A stretch of DNA of 64,000 nt from Scybalousia_A sp045221575 (GCA_045221575.1 JBGUWU010000031.1:1-64000), one strand, 5' to 3'; numbered from the stretch's first letter, positions 52,944-61,295 are shown. A program made the numbers and translations. The notes: a model not told the origin generated them from the letters alone.

Positions 52944-53783
52944 ATGATATTGTTGGAAGTTTTAAAAGAGTTACCTAAATTCACAATCGTTGATTTTGTG
53001 GATATAGTTCTTGTTGCTGTGTTGTTATTCTTCCTTTTTAAATTAATAAAAGGAACAAATGCAATCAGTATTGTAATTGGCTTTTTCATTCTTTATATTG
53101 CATGGAAAGTAGTCTCTCTTTTAGGAATGACTATCTTGAGTGAGATATTTGGACAGTTTATTTCCTTAGGAGTATTGGCTCTTATTATTCTATTCCAACC
53201 TGAAATTCGTAAATTTCTTATTCTTATCGGTTCTAAAAGTTTTACAAAACGAGGTGCAAAGTTTCTATTTTGGAAATATTCTTCTGAAAATGAAAAACAA
53301 TTAGACACTAATGCTATCGTACAAGCTTGTTCTCACATGTCTGCATCTTATACTGGTGCTTTGATAATTTTCTGTAGAGAGAATAAACTTGAGAATATTA
53401 TCCAAACAGGTGAGGTTTTTAAAAGCGAACTTTCTTCTCAGTTATTGGAAACCATCTTTTTCAAAAACACTCCTTTGCATGATGGAGCAGTAATCATAGA
53501 TGGTGGAAAAATACAGGCTGCTCGTTGTATTCTTCCTGTTTCTCATTCACACAATATTCCTCTTTCTATGGGATTAAGACATCGTTCTGCTCTTGGAGTT
53601 ACAGAAAATACCGATGCAATTGCTGTTGTCGTATCAGAACAAACAGGAAAAATATCAATAGCACAAGAAGGCAGTATAACACACGGCGTAACTGCCCATT
53701 TTTTACAAGAATTTCTGGATAAGGAATTTAATAAGCCACAAGACAAAGGCAAGGTTGATAAACAGAAACAGGATAAAAATTAA
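52944..53783 (+). CDS. cdaA: Diadenylate cyclase CdaA
   Basis: A 279-residue membrane-bound c-di-AMP synthase. Three N-terminal helices (about residues 15-80) precede a DisA_N catalytic domain with FKNTPLHDGAVIIDGGKIQAA (DGA motif), PVSHSHNIPLSMGLRHRSALGVTENTDA (RHR motif, here GLRHRSALG) and VSEQTGKISIAQEG. c-di-AMP controls potassium and osmotic balance and cell-wall homeostasis. Neighbouring cell-wall genes (murF, anmK) fit that link loosely; the usual cdaR and glmM partners are absent. Its end overlaps xseB by 4 bp. Confidence 0.95.
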   Translation: MILLEVLKELPKFTIVDFVDIVLVAVLLFFLFKLIKGTNAISIVIGFFILYIAWKVVSLLGMTILSEIFGQFISLGVLALIILFQPEIRKFLILIGSKSFTKRGAKFLFWKYSSENEKQLDTNAIVQACSHMSASYTGALIIFCRENKLENIIQTGEVFKSELSSQLLETIFFKNTPLHDGAVIIDGGKIQAARCILPVSHSHNIPLSMGLRHRSALGVTENTDAIAVVVSEQTGKISIAQEGSITHGVTAHFLQEFLDKEFNKPQDKGKVDKQKQDKN

Positions 53784-53983
53784 AGAGCTTCAATTTCTTG
53801 TATAAGTTTATCAACATCTACTTCTATTTTTGCAAGTCTTTCTTTGCAATATTCAATTAATTCATTCGCATGTTTTAACTTTTCAGATAAAACATCAACA
53901 TCTGTTTCGTTGCTTTCTAAGTCTTTGAGTATGGTTTGCAACTCTTCGTAAGCCTCTTTATAGGTTTTGCCTTCGTTATTCAT
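53780..53983 (-). CDS. xseB: Exodeoxyribonuclease VII small subunit
   Basis: A 67-residue helical protein: KTYKEAYEELQTILKDLESNETDVDVLSEKLKHANELIEYCKERLAKIEVDVDKLIQEIE, recognised by YEELQTILKDLE and LIEYCKERL. This matches XseB, which assembles on the large subunit XseA to degrade single-stranded DNA. XseA is usually adjacent but is not here; the downstream minus-strand space is taken by the convergent cdaA. The beta-helix lipoprotein gene ends 2 bp upstream. Confidence 0.9.
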   Translation of the reverse strand: MNNEGKTYKEAYEELQTILKDLESNETDVDVLSEKLKHANELIEYCKERLAKIEVDVDKLIQEIEAL

Positions 53984-53984
53984 A

Positions 53985-55547
53985 TTATCTTCTTTTTCTT
54001 GCTAAGTAATTATTATCAGCAACGTACTCTATTGCTCCAATTGTTGGATAAGCACTTCTGTAATTGTTGAATATATCTGTATAAACGATGTAATTCCAAT
54101 TGGCATCAGCATTTGCGATTAAAGGAGAATTATCCATTGGAGTAACATCGTTGTTGTATGCATCTTTAAACAAAGGATCTATATTGAAAATACAGTCTTT
54201 ACTAAAAGGTTTTGAATTGTTGAAGGCAGAAGTCTTGATTAAACAATGGTCAAACTTGTAGTTAATGTTATCTGTTTCTTGTAAATCAAACTCAACTTCA
54301 TCTTTAGATGAATTACCATAAATAGCACAGTTATAAAATTCTGCATTATAAAGTGTTCTTATTATCTTTACACCACCAGCAGCTTTATACCAATCATTCA
54401 AAACCAAGACTGCATCGTTTCTTGTGGAGTTACTATTCCAATAGTTTGCGAAAGTACAATATACAAATCTGTAATTTCCTCCCATAGCTAAGCCCACAGT
54501 GTAAGAAGCTGTATTTTGTATAATAAGATTGTAGCCTTCTATAACAGCGCCTCTTGAATATAAACCATAAAGAGAACAATTTTCTATTTTAGAATTTTCT
54601 ATTTTAAGCGTAGGTGCAGTAAAACTGTTATCACTTATTGCTTGCGTTACACAAGTATCAACAGTTAAACCTATAACAGCGTTCTTTATTGTGGTGTAAT
54701 TTATGATATTGTTCTTAGAACCCGCAGAAAGATACACGCCAGTCCACTGTCCTGCAATGTCAGAGTAACGTCCTTGTGTTCTAATAGAAGTAATTACCAC
54801 CGGTTCATTTACACTTCCTGTTGAATGGAGAGAACTTCCATTAAGAACGGTTAAATCTCCACCATTAGATACGTATATTTTGTTACCATCTTGAAGTTTC
54901 AGAGTATAATTCCCAGCTACTACACACGTGCCAACGATAACGTGAGGCTTGTCTGTTTTCCATGTAATCTCAGAACCACTTATTTCTACTCCAGAACCAA
55001 GAGGTGAGGATTCTTCGTTTGCTAATGAACAATTAATCTCTACACTTTCTCCTCCTATATTAAATGTATGAGCGGAAGGTTTGTGATAATAAGCGTCTTG
55101 ACCGTAAGCTAATAGTTGGATATACTGTTGTTTGTTGTTAAAAGAAAGGATAATGGAATCTTGAACGAGCAAAGGATTATTCTGATTGTTAATATCTAAC
55201 TCAACTCGCACAAATATAATTATACTATCTTTAGCTGGTATCTCAACATTCTTTGCTACAAGATTAGGATTTCCATCTACGTTAATCCTATAGTAAGAAT
55301 TTGCACCACCACCTAAAGTTATTGAATTTATTTTTACAGCTTCTGATTCTTTGTTATAAACAGTAACTCTCTTAGTAACGGAACCTACAGTAGTGAAAAT
55401 AGTATCAAAACTTACAGTATCTTGAGAAAATTTTAAAACAACACTACTATCCGTTATATAATCTTCATCTCTAATACAAGAGACAAAAATCCATTCTGAA
55501 ACAATTAGTAATAGACTTATGACAATAGCAATATGTATTTTTTTCAT
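53985..55547 (-). CDS. Right-handed parallel beta-helix lipoprotein
   Basis: A 520-residue protein with lipoprotein signal MKKIHIAIVISLLLIVSEWIFVSC (lipobox FVSC). The first 140 residues form a beta-sandwich (VVLKFSQDTVSFDTIFTTVGSVTKRVTVYN), as in many Bacteroidota surface proteins. Residues about 220-490 carry beta-helix rungs: GGDLTVLNGSSLHSTGSV, GVYLSAGSKNNIINYTTIKNA, LKIENSKIENCSLYGLYSRG and FYNCAIYGNS. It ends with an IGAIEYV motif typical of right-handed beta-helix DUF proteins. It may bind glycans; function unknown. xseB follows by 1 bp. Confidence 0.82.
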   Translation of the reverse strand: MKKIHIAIVISLLLIVSEWIFVSCIRDEDYITDSSVVLKFSQDTVSFDTIFTTVGSVTKRVTVYNKESEAVKINSITLGGGANSYYRINVDGNPNLVAKNVEIPAKDSIIIFVRVELDINNQNNPLLVQDSIILSFNNKQQYIQLLAYGQDAYYHKPSAHTFNIGGESVEINCSLANEESSPLGSGVEISGSEITWKTDKPHVIVGTCVVAGNYTLKLQDGNKIYVSNGGDLTVLNGSSLHSTGSVNEPVVITSIRTQGRYSDIAGQWTGVYLSAGSKNNIINYTTIKNAVIGLTVDTCVTQAISDNSFTAPTLKIENSKIENCSLYGLYSRGAVIEGYNLIIQNTASYTVGLAMGGNYRFVYCTFANYWNSNSTRNDAVLVLNDWYKAAGGVKIIRTLYNAEFYNCAIYGNSSKDEVEFDLQETDNINYKFDHCLIKTSAFNNSKPFSKDCIFNIDPLFKDAYNNDVTPMDNSPLIANADANWNYIVYTDIFNNYRSAYPTIGAIEYVADNNYLARKRR

Positions 55548-55693
55548 TTATCTTTCTTCTTAAAATTATAACATATAAACTCAAAAAAGCACCTTTTTAT
55601 TTTGGAATAGTTAATTTTTTTATTGTTTTATGCAACATTTTTATAATTTTAACGTAATAATACCTGAAAAATAGTTGTACGTTAATTTATATT

Positions 55694-56557
55694 ATGAGAC
55701 AATTAAAGATATCTAAGCAATTAACAAATAGAGAGATTACTTCTTTAGATAAATATCTTCAGGAAATTGGTCGTTTGGAAATGATTACTCCAGAAGAAGA
55801 AGTGGTTTTAGCACAAAAGATTAAGCAAGGAGATCAAGCAGCGTTGGATAAACTGACAAAAGCTAATCTTAGGTTTGTTGTTTCAGTGGCAAAACAATAC
55901 CAAAATCAAGGAATGTCTTTACCTGATCTTATTAATGAAGGAAATGTTGGTTTAATTAAAGCAGCACAACGTTTCGATGAAACAAGAGGCTTTAAGTTTA
56001 TCTCTTATGCTGTGTGGTGGATACGTCAAAGCATACTTCAAGCATTGGCTGAGCAAAGTCGTATAGTTCGTTTGCCTCTCAATAAGATAGGATCTATGAA
56101 CAAAATAAACAAAGCTTTTGCTAAGTTGGAACAAGAATACGAACGTACGCCTAATTATGAAGAAGTTGCTGCTACATTAGATATTCCTGATAACGAAGTT
56201 AGAGAAAGTATGCGTCATTCAGGCAAACATCTATCTATGGATGCACCATTAGCAAATGATGAAGACAACACTATGTATGATTTTATGCGTTCTGACGAAG
56301 ATACAACGCCAGAAAGCGAACTAATGTACGAGAGTTTAAAGACAGAGATTAATCGTGCTGTTTCTACACTTTCTCCAAAAGAAGCAGATATAATTAGAAT
56401 GTTTTTCGGTTTAGATGGTTATACTCCGATGACTTTAGATGAAATTGGAGAAAAGTTTGATTTGACACGTGAAAGAGTTAGACAAATTAAGGAAAAAGCA
56501 ATAAAACGTTTAAAACAAACTTCTCGCAGTTCTATACTTAAATCATATTTGGGATAA
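55694..56557 (+). CDS. rpoD: Primary sigma factor RpoD (first copy)
   Basis: A 287-residue sigma-70 of the Bacteroidota RpoD type without the large region 1.1. Region 1.2 is SLDKYLQEIGRLEMITPEEEVVLAQKIKQG, region 2 has LRFVVSVAKQYQNQGMSLPDLINEGNVGLIKAAQRFD and GFKFISYAVWWIRQSILQAL (recognised by YAVWWIRQSILQAL), and region 4 ends EIGEKFDLTRERVRQIKEKAIKRLK, which retains the usual R-E-R-x-R-Q-I -33/-35 reading helix. It is probably the housekeeping sigma factor. A close paralog lies 405 bp downstream. Sigma recognition of TTTG/TAnnTTTG promoters is known for this lineage. Confidence 0.96.
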   Translation: MRQLKISKQLTNREITSLDKYLQEIGRLEMITPEEEVVLAQKIKQGDQAALDKLTKANLRFVVSVAKQYQNQGMSLPDLINEGNVGLIKAAQRFDETRGFKFISYAVWWIRQSILQALAEQSRIVRLPLNKIGSMNKINKAFAKLEQEYERTPNYEEVAATLDIPDNEVRESMRHSGKHLSMDAPLANDEDNTMYDFMRSDEDTTPESELMYESLKTEINRAVSTLSPKEADIIRMFFGLDGYTPMTLDEIGEKFDLTRERVRQIKEKAIKRLKQTSRSSILKSYLG

Positions 56558-56616
56558 AAAATCATACACTTAACATTTTATAATAATATCATTTATTCAG
56601 TGATTTATTTGTTTTC

Positions 56617-56652
56617 CAGAAAAGAAAAATTTATTTCTTTTCTGTTTTTTTT
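56617..56652 (+). terminator. Terminator between the two rpoD-like genes
   Basis: CAGAAAAGAAA (56617-56627) pairs with TTTCTTTTCTG (56634-56644), followed by eight T. It separates the paralogs into independent transcripts. The remaining 56558-56925 gap is AT-rich with no gene. Confidence 0.85.
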
Positions 56653-56932
56653 ATGTGTAATTTTTCACACCTTTAAAACACAGTTGCAACCCTTCGTTAT
56701 TTTTTTGATTTTTATAAAAAATATCAAATCTTTTAAAACTTGAGATTTATTAGACGTTATTATACTAAAATGATGATATTTTACACCTGTAAAAAAATAT
56801 TATCAATAATAATATATGAAAACTTGTTTCTTAAATAAATAATTATTTACTTATCACAATCTTGATTAGAAATCAACAATTTTAAGTTAATAACTTTGTT
56901 TTAATTCACTTTTCTATATAGATATTTGTGTC

Positions 56933-56940
56933 TAAATTTG
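56933..56940 (+). promoter_or_regulatory. -7 promoter element of the second rpoD-like gene and dnaX
   Basis: TAAATTTG matches TAnnTTTG and is 22 nt before the ATG at 56962. It lies inside the upstream TTG-initiated extension of the frame, arguing against that longer start. Confidence 0.65.
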
Positions 56941-56961
56941 CACAAAATATTTTTGCAATTT

Positions 56962-57822
56962 ATGAGACAGCTAAAAATATCCAAGTCTATAACTAATAGA
57001 AGTAGTAATTCTCTTTACCAATTCCTACAAGACATAAGTAAAGAGGAGTTAATTACACCTGAAGAAGAAGTTATTCTTGCCCAAAAGATAAAGAATGGAG
57101 ACCAAGTCGCCTTAGATAAATTGGTAAAGAGTAATTTAAGATTTGTTGTCTCTGTTGCAAAACAATATCAAAACCAAGGATTATCTCTACAAGACCTTAT
57201 CAATGAAGGAAATATTGGACTTATAAAAGCAGCACAACGTTTTGATGAAACAAGAGGATTTAAATTCATTAGTTTTGCTGTTTGGTGGATACGACAAAGC
57301 ATACTTCAAGCCATTGCGGATAAATCTCGTATGGTTAGATTGCCGTTACATCAAGTTGGAATGTTGAATAAGGTAAAGAAAGAGAGAGCAAAATTGGAAC
57401 AACTTTACGAAAGACAGCCTTCAGAAGAAGAAGTTGCAGATGCAATGAACATTCCTGAGGATAAACTTCACGAAACTGTTTCTGCCGGCAGTAGAGTTTT
57501 AAGTGTAGATGCTCCTCTATCGGAAGAAGATGACACTAATTTAATAGATATTCTTCAACCTGAGGACGCAGAACGACCAGATGATAATATAATGCAAGAA
57601 TCTTTGCATAAAGATATTACAGAAATAGTTGCAACTCTTAATCCTTTGGAACGCAGAGTTCTATTTCAATTCTTTGGAATAGGATATACTCATGGAAAAA
57701 CCTTAGAAGAAATAGCATCAACAGAGAATATAACTAAGGAAAGAGCAAGAAAGATTAAGGAAAGAGCGTTGAATCGTTTAAGAAACAACGAAAATAGTAA
57801 GAAATTGATGAAGTATCTATAA
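56962..57822 (+). CDS. Second RpoD-like sigma factor (paralog with altered region 4.2)
   Basis: A 286-residue paralog of the gene at 55694. Region 2 is nearly the same (LRFVVSVAKQYQNQGLSLQDLINEGNIGLIKAAQRFD, given by SVAKQYQNQGLSLQDLINEG, and FAVWWIRQSILQAI). The N-terminus MRQLKISKSITNRSSNSLYQFLQD is also related. Differences concentrate in regions 3-4: the recognition helix reads ENITKERARKIKERALNRLR, with Lys for the first Arg and Lys for Gln compared with the first copy. The ATG at 56962 is chosen because an upstream TTG start at 56926 would include the -7 box. dnaX begins at its last base (TAATG), so the two are coupled. Confidence 0.92.
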   Translation: MRQLKISKSITNRSSNSLYQFLQDISKEELITPEEEVILAQKIKNGDQVALDKLVKSNLRFVVSVAKQYQNQGLSLQDLINEGNIGLIKAAQRFDETRGFKFISFAVWWIRQSILQAIADKSRMVRLPLHQVGMLNKVKKERAKLEQLYERQPSEEEVADAMNIPEDKLHETVSAGSRVLSVDAPLSEEDDTNLIDILQPEDAERPDDNIMQESLHKDITEIVATLNPLERRVLFQFFGIGYTHGKTLEEIASTENITKERARKIKERALNRLRNNENSKKLMKYL

Positions 57823-58961
57823 TGGCTGAAGAAAATAGTAATTATATAGTATCTGCACGAAAATATCGTCCTGCAACTTTTGCTTCGGTTGTAGGTCAGC
57901 AGCATATTACTTCAACTCTTCAGAATGCAATTTCAACAAATCAATTAGCACAAGCTTTTCTTTTTTGCGGACCACGAGGAGTTGGTAAAACAACTTGCGC
58001 TCGTATATTAGCAAAAACGATAAATTGCACCAACTTGACCGAAGATATGGAAGCGTGCAATGAGTGCGAATCTTGCAAAAGCTTCAATAATGGTTCTTCA
58101 TTTAATATTATAGAATTAGATGCGGCGTCTAATAATTCGGTAGATGATATTCGAGAGTTAGTTCAGCAGGTTAATGTTCCTCCAATGAATGGAAAATATA
58201 AAATATACATCATTGACGAGGTTCATATGCTATCTACTGCTGCCTTTAACGCCTTTTTGAAAACATTGGAAGAACCTCCTAAGTATGCAAAGTTTATTCT
58301 TGCTACAACAGAGAAGCATAAAATATTACCAACCATTCTTTCACGTTGTCAAATTTTTGATTTCCATAGAATAACTGCTAATGATATATCCAATCATTTG
58401 GAATATATTGCTAAAAAAGAAAATGTTAAGTATGAAAAAACAGCTCTTGATGTTATAGCATCAAAATCTGATGGTGCATTGCGAGATGCTTTGTCTATGT
58501 TTGATCTTATGGTTTCTTTTACAGACGGAAATCTTACTTACAATGCAGTTATTTCTTCATTGAATATTTTAGACTACGACTATTTCTTTAAATTTGTAGA
58601 TTTTCTTCTTGCTGGTGATATTAGCAACACTCTTTTATTGTTTAATGAAGTTTTATCTAAAGGTTTTCAAGGAGATATTTTTACAGAGGGATTAGCATCT
58701 CATCTTAGAAATCTTCTTGTTGGAAAAGACAATCAAACTATCCAACTTTTAGATGTTCCTTCTTCTATTCAACAAAGGTATATTGACCAATGTCAAAAGA
58801 CACCTACTTTATTCCTTTTAAGATGTTTGGATTTTGCAAACAAGTCTGCTCAAGAATATAGGTCGTCTAATAATAAGAGGTTGTGTATTGAACTTATGCT
58901 GTTAAAGATGTGCAACGTAATGAACAAAATGGCTGAAAAAAAAAGCCCAATAGTGAGGTAA
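57822..58961 (+). CDS. dnaX: DNA polymerase III subunit gamma/tau, zero-frame (short, gamma-like) product
   Basis: A 379-residue AAA+ clamp-loader protein. It starts YIVSARKYRPATFASVVGQQHI, has Walker A FCGPRGVGKTTCARILAK (about residues 48-65), zinc cysteines in INCTNLTEDMEACNECESC (shown by CNECESC), Walker B IDEVHML, sensor 1 FILATTEKHKILPTILSRCQIF with the SRC motif, and the third domain to about residue 370. The frame stops at 58959-58961, six codons after a run of nine A. The tau-specific tail continues without any stop in the -1 frame. The start overlaps the sigma gene stop by one base. Confidence 0.93.
   Translation: MAEENSNYIVSARKYRPATFASVVGQQHITSTLQNAISTNQLAQAFLFCGPRGVGKTTCARILAKTINCTNLTEDMEACNECESCKSFNNGSSFNIIELDAASNNSVDDIRELVQQVNVPPMNGKYKIYIIDEVHMLSTAAFNAFLKTLEEPPKYAKFILATTEKHKILPTILSRCQIFDFHRITANDISNHLEYIAKKENVKYEKTALDVIASKSDGALRDALSMFDLMVSFTDGNLTYNAVISSLNILDYDYFFKFVDFLLAGDISNTLLLFNEVLSKGFQGDIFTEGLASHLRNLLVGKDNQTIQLLDVPSSIQQRYIDQCQKTPTLFLLRCLDFANKSAQEYRSSNNKRLCIELMLLKMCNVMNKMAEKKSPIVR
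58936..58944 (+). promoter_or_regulatory. A9 slippery site in dnaX
   Basis: Nine consecutive A (58936-58944) read in zero frame as GAA AAA AAA AGC. The heptamer A-AAA-AAA at 58937-58943 allows slippage by -1, and an A10 transcript would also place the ribosome in the tau frame. Downstream GAGG/CCTC (58955-58958 with 58964-58967) could form only a weak stem, so a strong stimulatory structure is not seen. Confidence 0.7.
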
Positions 58962-59587
58962 TTCCTCCTGTTGCACAACCCCAAGAACCAATATCAACCC
59001 TTCAAAATATAATCACCGAACCTGAAAAGCAGGTTACTCAACCTAAAGTTGAGGTTTTAGAACAAAAACAAGAAGAAACAATTCAAAAAGTTCAAGAAAA
59101 CACCACTTCACAAGTTTCACCCTTAAAAATATTAGGAAAAAATTTTTCTTCACCTTTTGCTGTTAAAGAAAAAATAAATAATGTTAAGCCAAAACATATT
59201 GATGAGGTCGAAGAAAAACCATTTAATATTGATGATGTTTTAGGTTATATTAATGCTTATTCTTCTTCCATATCCAATGACGAGAAAAAAGCTAACTTGT
59301 TTTACGCACTTTCTAATGCTAAGATTGTGTCAAACAAAGATTATATAGTAGAATTTATAGTTAAAAGTTCTATGGACGAGCAAGCATTATTGATATATAA
59401 AACAGAACTCACACAATCTATCAAAAATAAGTTTGCTTATTCGTTTCTAAAGTTGGAAATTTCTGTTGATACTCAAGAAAGAAAGGAAGTATATTATAAT
59501 CCTATGGATAAATTCTTTGCAATCATAAAAAATAATCCAGCAGTATCTAAACTAAAAGAGGCTTTTGATGCTGATGTTCAACTTTAA
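58937..59587 (+). CDS. dnaX: tau-specific C-terminal region of DnaX, in the -1 frame
   Basis: In the frame one base back from the dnaX frame, codons from 58937 (AAA AAA AAG CCC...) run open to the TAA at 59585-59587. The encoded tail starts Pro/Gln/Glu-rich and low-complexity, then ends in a folded domain (MFYALSNAKIVSNKDYIVEF through NPAVSKLKEAFDADVQL) like the C-terminus of full-length Bacteroidota DnaX. Joined to the short product it would give a tau of about 588 residues, the normal size. There is no start codon with an obvious role of its own before 59297, so it is not read as a separate gene. Confidence 0.82.
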   Translation, partial: KKKPNSEVIPPVAQPQEPISTLQNIITEPEKQVTQPKVEVLEQKQEETIQKVQENTTSQVSPLKILGKNFSSPFAVKEKINNVKPKHIDEVEEKPFNIDDVLGYINAYSSSISNDEKKANLFYALSNAKIVSNKDYIVEFIVKSSMDEQALLIYKTELTQSIKNKFAYSFLKLEISVDTQERKEVYYNPMDKFFAIIKNNPAVSKLKEAFDADVQL

Positions 59588-59632
59588 ATCTTTTAAAACT
59601 TTATTCTCTTCTAATCAAATTTAGTTTATACT

Positions 59633-59664
59633 AACAAAAAAGGACGAAACAATGTTCGTCCTTT
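59633..59664 (-). terminator. Terminator of hydG
   Basis: AAAGGACGAAC (59639-59649) pairs perfectly with GTTCGTCCTTT (59654-59664). The plus-strand A run in front gives TTTTTG on the minus strand. It lies 41 bp after the hydG stop and between convergent genes. Confidence 0.85.
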
Positions 59665-59704
59665 GAAATATTTAATATAAAACTTAAAAAATCAATTCAT
59701 ATTT

Positions 59705-61111
59705 TTAGAAATAAATATCTCTTTGACCATTATTTATTTCTTTAATATTGTCTTCTATTTTAGGGATAAGTTGTTTTTGATCATACTCTTGCAACATCTG
59801 TTTGATAAGTTGCATTCCTCTTTGTTTTGTTTGCTCACTTGCAAAGTCATTTAAATATTCTTGGAATGTAAAGATAGCATTTGGTAAACAATATTGCTTA
59901 ATTAGACCTGGTTTTGCTAAATCCATAAAGTCCTCTCCTACTCTTCCTTTACGATAACAGCCTGTGCAGAAAGAAGGAATATAACCTTCGTCTATAAAAC
60001 TATTGATTACATCTTCCATACTTCTTTCATCACTTAAAGAAAACTGAGAACCTGTATTTCTTTCTTCTTCTGCGTATGCTCCAGGGTTAGTTCTACTTCC
60101 AGCACTTATCTGACTTATTCCATAATTAATTAGTTCATTTCTCATCTTAGCTCCTTCTCGTGTAGAAAGTATCATTCCAGTATAAGGAAGTGCTATTCGT
60201 ATGATTGCAACTAACTTTTTAAAGTCTTCATCACTTACTCTGTTTGGAACATTTTCTGAATCTGGAGCTCCAATAGCAGGTTCTAATCTTGGAACACTTA
60301 CTGTATGAGGGCCAACTCCATAACATTCTTCCAAATGATGAGCGTGTTCCATCATAGCAAGAACTTCAAATCTATAATCAACCAAACCTAACAACGCACC
60401 AATACCGATATCATTTATACCACCTTCTTGAGCTCTATCCATTACAGTCAATCTGTATTCATAATCTGCTTTTGGTGTGCCTGCAGGGTGGAATTTTTTA
60501 TATAAAACAGGGTCGTATGTTTCTTGGAAGCAGACGTATGTACCTATCTTTTGTTCGTGTAGTCTTCTAAAGTCTTCTACTTCCATTGGAGCAAGTTCTA
60601 TATTTATTCTACGTATGTAATCTCTTCCGCCGTGTTCTTTTACTCCATAAACCCTGCGGATTGCTTCACACATATAATCTGTATCGTTTTTGCGATTTTC
60701 TCCACAAATCAACAATACTCTTTTATGTCCTTGTCTTAATAGAGCTGATGTTTCTTGTTCAATTTCATCAAAAGTAAGTATTTTCCTTTCTATTAAATGA
60801 TTATCTTTTCTGAAAGAACAATACGTACAATTGTTACAACAAACATTACCTGTATATATAGGAGCAAACAAAACAAGACGTTTTCCATAGATTTCTTCCT
60901 TTACCGTATGAGCAACGTCCATTATCTTTTGAATATCCTTAACATCTTCAACTTTAAGTAGCATTGCAACATCTTCTAATGAAAGACCTTTTAGTTTTAA
61001 TGCTTTATTAAGAATATCATTTAATTCTGTTTGATTTGGAGCCTTACCATCAAGAAGAGAATAAAGTTTATCTCTATCTATAAAATTTTTATTTCGTTTT
61101 TCTATATTCAT
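59705..61111 (-). CDS. hydG: [FeFe]-hydrogenase maturase HydG (tyrosine lyase)
   Basis: A 468-residue radical SAM enzyme that splits tyrosine to supply CO and cyanide for the hydrogenase H-cluster. The SAM cluster motif is CCNNCTYCSF (C-x3-C-x2-C). The second cluster motif is C-x2-C-x22-C: CTGCYRKGRVGEDFMDLAK followed by C in QYCLPNAI. The frame is open to an ATG at 61147, but that start lies at the edge of the -7 promoter box (61145-61152); the ATG at 61111 (MNIEKRNKNF) is used. hydE, hydF and hydA are not in the window. Confidence 0.95.
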   Translation of the reverse strand: MNIEKRNKNFIDRDKLYSLLDGKAPNQTELNDILNKALKLKGLSLEDVAMLLKVEDVKDIQKIMDVAHTVKEEIYGKRLVLFAPIYTGNVCCNNCTYCSFRKDNHLIERKILTFDEIEQETSALLRQGHKRVLLICGENRKNDTDYMCEAIRRVYGVKEHGGRDYIRRINIELAPMEVEDFRRLHEQKIGTYVCFQETYDPVLYKKFHPAGTPKADYEYRLTVMDRAQEGGINDIGIGALLGLVDYRFEVLAMMEHAHHLEECYGVGPHTVSVPRLEPAIGAPDSENVPNRVSDEDFKKLVAIIRIALPYTGMILSTREGAKMRNELINYGISQISAGSRTNPGAYAEEERNTGSQFSLSDERSMEDVINSFIDEGYIPSFCTGCYRKGRVGEDFMDLAKPGLIKQYCLPNAIFTFQEYLNDFASEQTKQRGMQLIKQMLQEYDQKQLIPKIEDNIKEINNGQRDIYF

Positions 61112-61144
61112 AATATGTATAAATATATCGTTAAAATATCTCTG

Positions 61145-61152
61145 CAAATTTA
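61145..61152 (-). promoter_or_regulatory. -7 promoter element of hydG
   Basis: CAAATTTA on the plus strand reads TAAATTTG on the minus strand, matching TAnnTTTG 34 nt before the chosen hydG ATG. A decayed copy of this same segment (TAAATTCA at about 62584-62591) lies in the duplicated region upstream of the second T9SS gene. Confidence 0.65.
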
Positions 61153-61244
61153 CAAAGTTTATTTATTTTAAGTTATTTTTTCTTGATTTTTTATTAAATT
61201 TAAAAAAAAATAATTCAAATATGCCGTAATTAAAAAATATATTA

Positions 61245-61252
61245 TATTTTTG
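61245..61252 (+). promoter_or_regulatory. -7 promoter element of the first T9SS cargo gene
   Basis: TATTTTTG followed by CAAC matches TAnnTTTG, 43 nt before the ATG. The matching position upstream of the paralog holds TACTTTTGCAAC. Confidence 0.65.
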
Positions 61253-61295
61253 CAACTGAAAATTTTGATTAATTAATAATAAAAAAACAAACAAA

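Noticed and set aside
56700..56780. Another copy of the 21-bp repeat between the sigma genes
   Set aside because: TTTTGATTTTTATAAAAAATATCAAAT looks similar only in being AT-rich with one inverted TTGAT/ATCAA; no second core lies at 21-bp spacing.
56926..56961. TTG start adding 12 residues to the second sigma factor
   Set aside because: The segment contains the -7 promoter box TAAATTTG, and MRQLKISK at 56962 matches the N-terminus of the first copy.
59297..59587. Independent small gene of 96 codons after dnaX
   Set aside because: The same frame is open back to the A9 run and its product matches the tau C-terminus, so it is part of dnaX rather than a separate gene.
61112..61147. 12-residue extension of HydG
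   Set aside because: It reaches the -7 promoter element at 61145-61152 and has no resemblance to HydG N-termini.
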